From NCBI GenBank assembly GCA_024276255.1, contig JAJRXO010000028.1:1-9609 (forward strand): a stretch of DNA of 9,609 nucleotides, read 5' to 3'. A program made the translations under genes and the position numbers. Each line of letters opens with the position of its first letter. The stretch's first letter is position 1. The DNA comes from Chloroflexota bacterium (GTDB lineage Bacteria > Chloroflexota > Anaerolineae > J102). Positions 6,440-9,609 of the stretch are shown one piece after another. The notes beneath the pieces are model-generated. The model made no database searches. It was not told the origin of the DNA and was given only the letters and a program-made list of their open reading frames with translations.

Positions 6440-7360
6440 TTATTCGGGCAGCAATTGTTGCACATCGACCATGCGGGGCATGGCTATCATCGTACCGGCC
6501 CGGCTGGCGGCAACAGCCCCGCAAGCATTGGCAAATCGCACGGCTGCCGCCAGATCGACCCCCTGCAACAGCGCCAGCACCAGACCGGCCGTAAACGCAT
6601 CGCCAGAGCCGGCGCTGTCCACCAGCCTGATGGACAGTGCGGGCTGGCGCCCGACCTGATCCCCCGAAGCCCACAACGCCCCCCTGGCATCCAGCTTCAA
6701 CACCACAGCCTGCGGCCCCTGCGCCAGAAGCTCTCTGGCCGCTGCTTCTGCCGCTTCGTCGCTGGCAATGGCATATCCCACCATGGCCTCGGTCTCTGCC
6801 TGATTGGGAGAAAGAACCGCAGCCTGACGCCAGATCTCTGGCGAGTAGGGACGGGCAGGGCCAGCATCGACAAACACAGGCACATCATGCGCCCGTGCCA
6901 TGGCCACTGCCTGCAGCAGACAGGATTCGGGCGCCTCGAAATTAATCAGCAAGCCATCCAGCCGGGGCAGCAACGGGGCCAGGGCCCGGGCCAAAAGCTG
7001 GGGAGAGAGCGTCTGGTTGGCGCCGGGATCGATCATGAACGCGGTATGCCCGCTGGACTCCACCAACAGGATGCCGGCGCCGGTAGGCGTCGTGGGATCG
7101 ACCTGCAAACCCGAGATATCCACCCCCTCCGCCTGCAGATCCTGCCGGGCCTGCCTGGCAAACATATCATCGCCGGTCTGCCCTAGCAAAAAAGCGCGGC
7201 CCCCCAGCCGCGTAAAGGCCACGGCCGCGTTGGTGGCCTTGCCGCCGGTCATGGCCTGCACTCGCTGCACGTGCATATTCTCACCGCTGCGGGGAAGCCG
7301 CGAGGTGCTCACCACAATATCAGCCACGACCGAGCCCAGAACAGCTATCGAAACACGCAT
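6440..7360 (-). CDS. Ribokinase-like PfkB-family carbohydrate/nucleoside kinase
   Basis: A 306-residue cytoplasmic kinase, a normal length for the PfkB family, which phosphorylates a sugar or nucleoside hydroxyl with ATP. MTGGKATNAAVAFTRLGG (37-54) is the N-terminal substrate/lid signature. DPGANQTL (111-118) resembles the ribokinase GAN motif, LSPNQAE (183-189) the NxxE motif that helps bind Mg and phosphate, and DSAGSGDAFTAG (248-259) the C-terminal signature with anion hole and catalytic Asp254. Deviations from ribokinase consensus (KATN for KGAN, SAGSGD for TTGAGD) leave the substrate open: ribose, another pentose, fructose-type sugars or a nucleoside. I chose the ATG at 7360 because the frame upstream of it is out-of-frame CorC sequence, while MRVSIAVLGSVVAD is a typical PfkB first strand. 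It starts 7 bases after the CorC gene. Confidence 0.88.
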   Translation of the reverse strand: MRVSIAVLGSVVADIVVSTSRLPRSGENMHVQRVQAMTGGKATNAAVAFTRLGGRAFLLGQTGDDMFARQARQDLQAEGVDISGLQVDPTTPTGAGILLVESSGHTAFMIDPGANQTLSPQLLARALAPLLPRLDGLLINFEAPESCLLQAVAMARAHDVPVFVDAGPARPYSPEIWRQAAVLSPNQAETEAMVGYAIASDEAAEAAARELLAQGPQAVVLKLDARGALWASGDQVGRQPALSIRLVDSAGSGDAFTAGLVLALLQGVDLAAAVRFANACGAVAASRAGTMIAMPRMVDVQQLLPE

Positions 7361-7367
7361 AAGCCGA

Positions 7368-8705
7368 TTATGGCACCTGCTCTGCAATACGCACTTTGGT
7401 GATCTTGGGCCCATCCATTTCCAGCACAGTGAGCACATAAGGCCCGATCTGGCATTCGTGCCCCACCACGGGAATCCGGCGCAACTGATACAGGATAAGC
7501 CCGGCCACGGTCTCGTAATCATCCGCTTCCGGTAACAGGATGCCCAGGACATCATTGACTTCATCCACACGCAACTGGGCGTCGACTTCGAAAACATGAT
7601 CTTCCAGCCGCCGCACCACCGGTTGCGTGGCCCAGTCATCCGTAATCGATCCCACCACCTCCTCAACCAGCTCCTCAATCGTGACCAGGCCCGCCGTGCC
7701 GCCGAATTCATCGATCACAATCGCCAAACCGGTACGCGAGGCCCGCATCTCGGCGAACAGATCTCCGATCTTGCGCGACTCAGGCACCATCATCGGCTCC
7801 TGGATCAGCCCCAACTCATCCACCCGCACCTCCCGCGACCGTGGGTTTTCGGCCAGGAAAGCCAGCATATCCTTGATGGCAATAATCCCCACCACATGAT
7901 CCAGGTCCTCATCATAAACGGGAAAACGCGAGTGGCGATGAGTGCGGAACAAATCCAGCAGATACTGCAATGATTGCGAACGTTCGATGCCGATGATATT
8001 GGGCCTGGGCACCATCACCTCTCGCACCACACGATTGCCAAAATCAAAGACCCGATCCAGCATCTCTCCCGCCCCTTTTTCGATCAAGCCCTGCTGGCTG
8101 CTCTGCTGCACAATCGCCTTGAGCTCATCGACCGAGAAAAAAGTGCCATGATGCGTCGAACTCCCCTTGATGCCCACAAGGCGCAATACCATGGCCGTTG
8201 ACCGGTCCACCACCCACACAAAGGGCGAGGTCAGTTGCGAAAACAACCTCATGGGATAGGCGATGAACAGGGCAACTTTTTCTGGGAAACGAATAGCGAA
8301 CAGCTTGGGCGCCTGCTCGCCAATCACCATGTGGAAAAACGAAAGAATGAGCAATACCAGCACCGATGCCACCCCAATTGACGTGGCGTCGGAGAAAAAC
8401 TGCCCCAATAGGGGGGAAAGAATCGGATTCAGTAGCCTGGTGATGGGCTCTTCGGCCACAATACCCAATAAAATGCTGGCCGCGGTAACGCCCAGCTGGG
8501 CGGCGGCGATGGCGCGATCGGGGTCTTCGAGCATTTTCAGCACGATACGGGCGGGGGTTGAACCCTTACGCGCTGCCTGTTGCAGGCGCACACGCCTGGA
8601 AGTCACCAGCGCGAACTCGACGGCAACAAAGAATCCATTGAACAGGATGATGAGAATGCCGGCGATCAGGGGGCCAATAATACTGGCTTCATGTACTGGG
8701 GTCAT
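7368..8705 (-). CDS. CorC/HlyC-type membrane protein (CNNM/DUF21 + CBS pair + CorC_HlyC domain)
   Basis: A 445-residue integral membrane protein with the standard layout of bacterial CNNM/CorC proteins, linked in the family to Mg2+ (and sometimes Co2+ or Na+) transport or efflux. The DUF21 membrane domain covers about 8-200, with hydrophobic segments near 9-33, 66-85, 108-128 and 143-178 and family motifs NGFFVAVEFAL (23-33) and GEQAPKL (129-135). Two CBS domains (about 228-285 and 298-355; MVPRPNIIGIE and FPVYDED, DEFGGTAGLVTIEEL) bind adenine nucleotides and sense Mg-ATP in relatives. The C-terminal CorC_HlyC domain spans about 363-443 (VAGLILYQLRRIPVVG). Nothing looks truncated. No clear Shine-Dalgarno site precedes the ATG. 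It lies 26 bases after the protease gene and 7 bases before the kinase gene, so the three are probably cotranscribed. Confidence 0.93.
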   Translation of the reverse strand: MTPVHEASIIGPLIAGILIILFNGFFVAVEFALVTSRRVRLQQAARKGSTPARIVLKMLEDPDRAIAAAQLGVTAASILLGIVAEEPITRLLNPILSPLLGQFFSDATSIGVASVLVLLILSFFHMVIGEQAPKLFAIRFPEKVALFIAYPMRLFSQLTSPFVWVVDRSTAMVLRLVGIKGSSTHHGTFFSVDELKAIVQQSSQQGLIEKGAGEMLDRVFDFGNRVVREVMVPRPNIIGIERSQSLQYLLDLFRTHRHSRFPVYDEDLDHVVGIIAIKDMLAFLAENPRSREVRVDELGLIQEPMMVPESRKIGDLFAEMRASRTGLAIVIDEFGGTAGLVTIEELVEEVVGSITDDWATQPVVRRLEDHVFEVDAQLRVDEVNDVLGILLPEADDYETVAGLILYQLRRIPVVGHECQIGPYVLTVLEMDGPKITKVRIAEQVP

Positions 8706-8731
8706 AAAGGTTTAACCATAAGAATGAATCA

Positions 8732-9609
8732 CTAGCTGCCAACAGATGCGGCGCCGATAGCGACCAGCACCAGAAAACTATTGTAGCAGGCATGGCTGAG
8801 CGCGGCAACGCTGAGCCCCCAGCGATTGCGAATCCACCCCAGCATCAGCCCCAGGATGAAGATCAGCAACAGGGTGGCATTCAGATATTGCACATGGTGC
8901 AGGGCAAAAATGAAGCTGGTGAACCCCAGGCCAAAGACGGGCTGCAGGGCGCCGCGATACAAGAATTCCTCACCCACACCGGAAAGCAAACCCAACAGCA
9001 GCGCCCCGCCTACACTACTAAATGCGCTTATCAGAACCTCGTTGATAGCATCGGCGCTGGCCACACTATCGGGAAACAGCAGGGCGATCAATGCCCCTAC
9101 CACCATACTCACGCCCACCAGGCCCATGGTGAGCAACAGCGCCACCCCCACATCATGGCCGGTCAACGCCCGTAGGCCCAGTCGCCGTCGCACGGCCGGC
9201 CAATCACGACGCATGCCCAGCCCCACGCCCAGCAAAGCCAGTGTTACCATCCCCACACTCTGCGCAGCCAACTCGCCCATGCCAAAATTCAGGTCCAGAT
9301 CGGCTAGCATCGCCGGATCAGGCAGGGCCTGCACCAACGCCAGATTGCCTCCGGCGTACAACAGGGCCAGAACCAGGGCCGTCAATGCCACCGGGCAACT
9401 CAGACATTGCCCGCGTATGATTACCGATCGTCCCCGCCAGTCAGCCACGGCGGCCAGAGCCACTAACGCCAGGGCCAGCAAACCCACGATCAACAGCCGC
9501 ACTGCCATCTCGGCGGGCAGCAGGGGGATCTGAGAGGCTGACAACCCTGACAGTTGCGAAGTATCGACCGTCAGCAGGACCACACCGCCTGCCGTCACCA
9601 GGCCGCTGA
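8732..9609 (-). CDS. CPBP-family intramembrane metalloprotease, 5' end cut by the window edge
   Basis: A polytopic membrane protein with the CPBP/CAAX-type (ABI) protease core near its C-terminus. Counted from an in-frame GTG at 9598, the motifs are GVGEEFLYRG (207-216, the EExxxR motif), ALHHVQY (232-238, motif 2 His) and LSHACYNSF (267-275, the HxxxN motif). These glutamates and histidines are the catalytic or metal-binding residues of Rce1-like proteases. Around seven or eight hydrophobic segments are visible. The frame stays open from 9598 to the edge (codons for Ser, Gly, Leu), and the first residues are already a hydrophobic segment, so the true start probably lies outside the window and the GTG is internal. 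Substrates of bacterial CPBP proteins are mostly unknown; roles include bacteriocin immunity and membrane-protein processing. It would be the first or an upstream gene of the leftward run. Confidence 0.85.
   Translation of the reverse strand, partial: SGLVTAGGVVLLTVDTSQLSGLSASQIPLLPAEMAVRLLIVGLLALALVALAAVADWRGRSVIIRGQCLSCPVALTALVLALLYAGGNLALVQALPDPAMLADLDLNFGMGELAAQSVGMVTLALLGVGLGMRRDWPAVRRRLGLRALTGHDVGVALLLTMGLVGVSMVVGALIALLFPDSVASADAINEVLISAFSSVGGALLLGLLSGVGEEFLYRGALQPVFGLGFTSFIFALHHVQYLNATLLLIFILGLMLGWIRNRWGLSVAALSHACYNSFLVLVAIGAASVGS

Noticed and set aside
7361..7711. N-terminal extension of the ribokinase-like protein by 117 residues
   Set aside because: The extension is the out-of-frame CorC coding sequence, rich in Trp, Arg, Cys and Met. 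The kinase fold begins exactly at the ATG at 7360.
8709..8720. A five-codon minigene (MVKPL) ending in ATGA at the CorC start, as a possible leader peptide
   Set aside because: It lacks a ribosome site, and a frame this short arises easily by chance; nothing else indicates translational coupling through it.

Overview
The window encodes five substantial proteins in three transcription blocks: a large secreted protein read leftwards (2-3559), two FAD-dependent reductases read rightwards (3842-6380), and three genes read leftwards from the right edge (9609-6440). The organism is probably a bacterium of the phylum Chloroflexota (Anaerolineae/Caldilineae-like). This rests on moderately high GC content and on the secreted protein, which combines an SdrD/Cna-B-like N-terminal domain, DUF11-type repeats, Thr-Pro linkers, a GEVED domain and a YLPLVLR motif after a TP tract, a combination I associate with that phylum. 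It is an inference without a database search.

Left region: one 1185-residue exported protein with a signal peptide and a strong ribosome binding site. It looks like a multi-domain surface or matrix protein with no obvious catalytic site.

Centre: a 282-base divergent intergenic region holds a perfect 7-bp hairpin, an array of seven related heptamers mostly 11 bp apart, and a textbook sigma70-type promoter (TTGCAC, 17 bp, TATAAT) whose -35 box is one of the heptamers. This promoter would drive two adjacent paralogous genes of the geranylgeranyl-reductase (GGR) family, 4 bp apart, which probably act on isoprenoid chains of lipids, quinones or pigments. Eleven-bp direct repeats over a -35 box resemble the operators of CarH/LitR-type B12-dependent light-responsive repressors, which often control isoprenoid/carotenoid genes. 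This is the most interesting lead in the window.

Right region: a leftward operon-like run of a CPBP intramembrane protease (cut at its N-terminus by the window edge), a CorC/HlyC-type transporter with CBS domains, and a ribokinase-like PfkB sugar or nucleoside kinase, with gaps of 26 and 7 bp. It converges on the reductase pair with a 59-bp gap holding a weak terminator-like hairpin. I see no tRNA, rRNA, CRISPR array, insertion sequence or phage gene.
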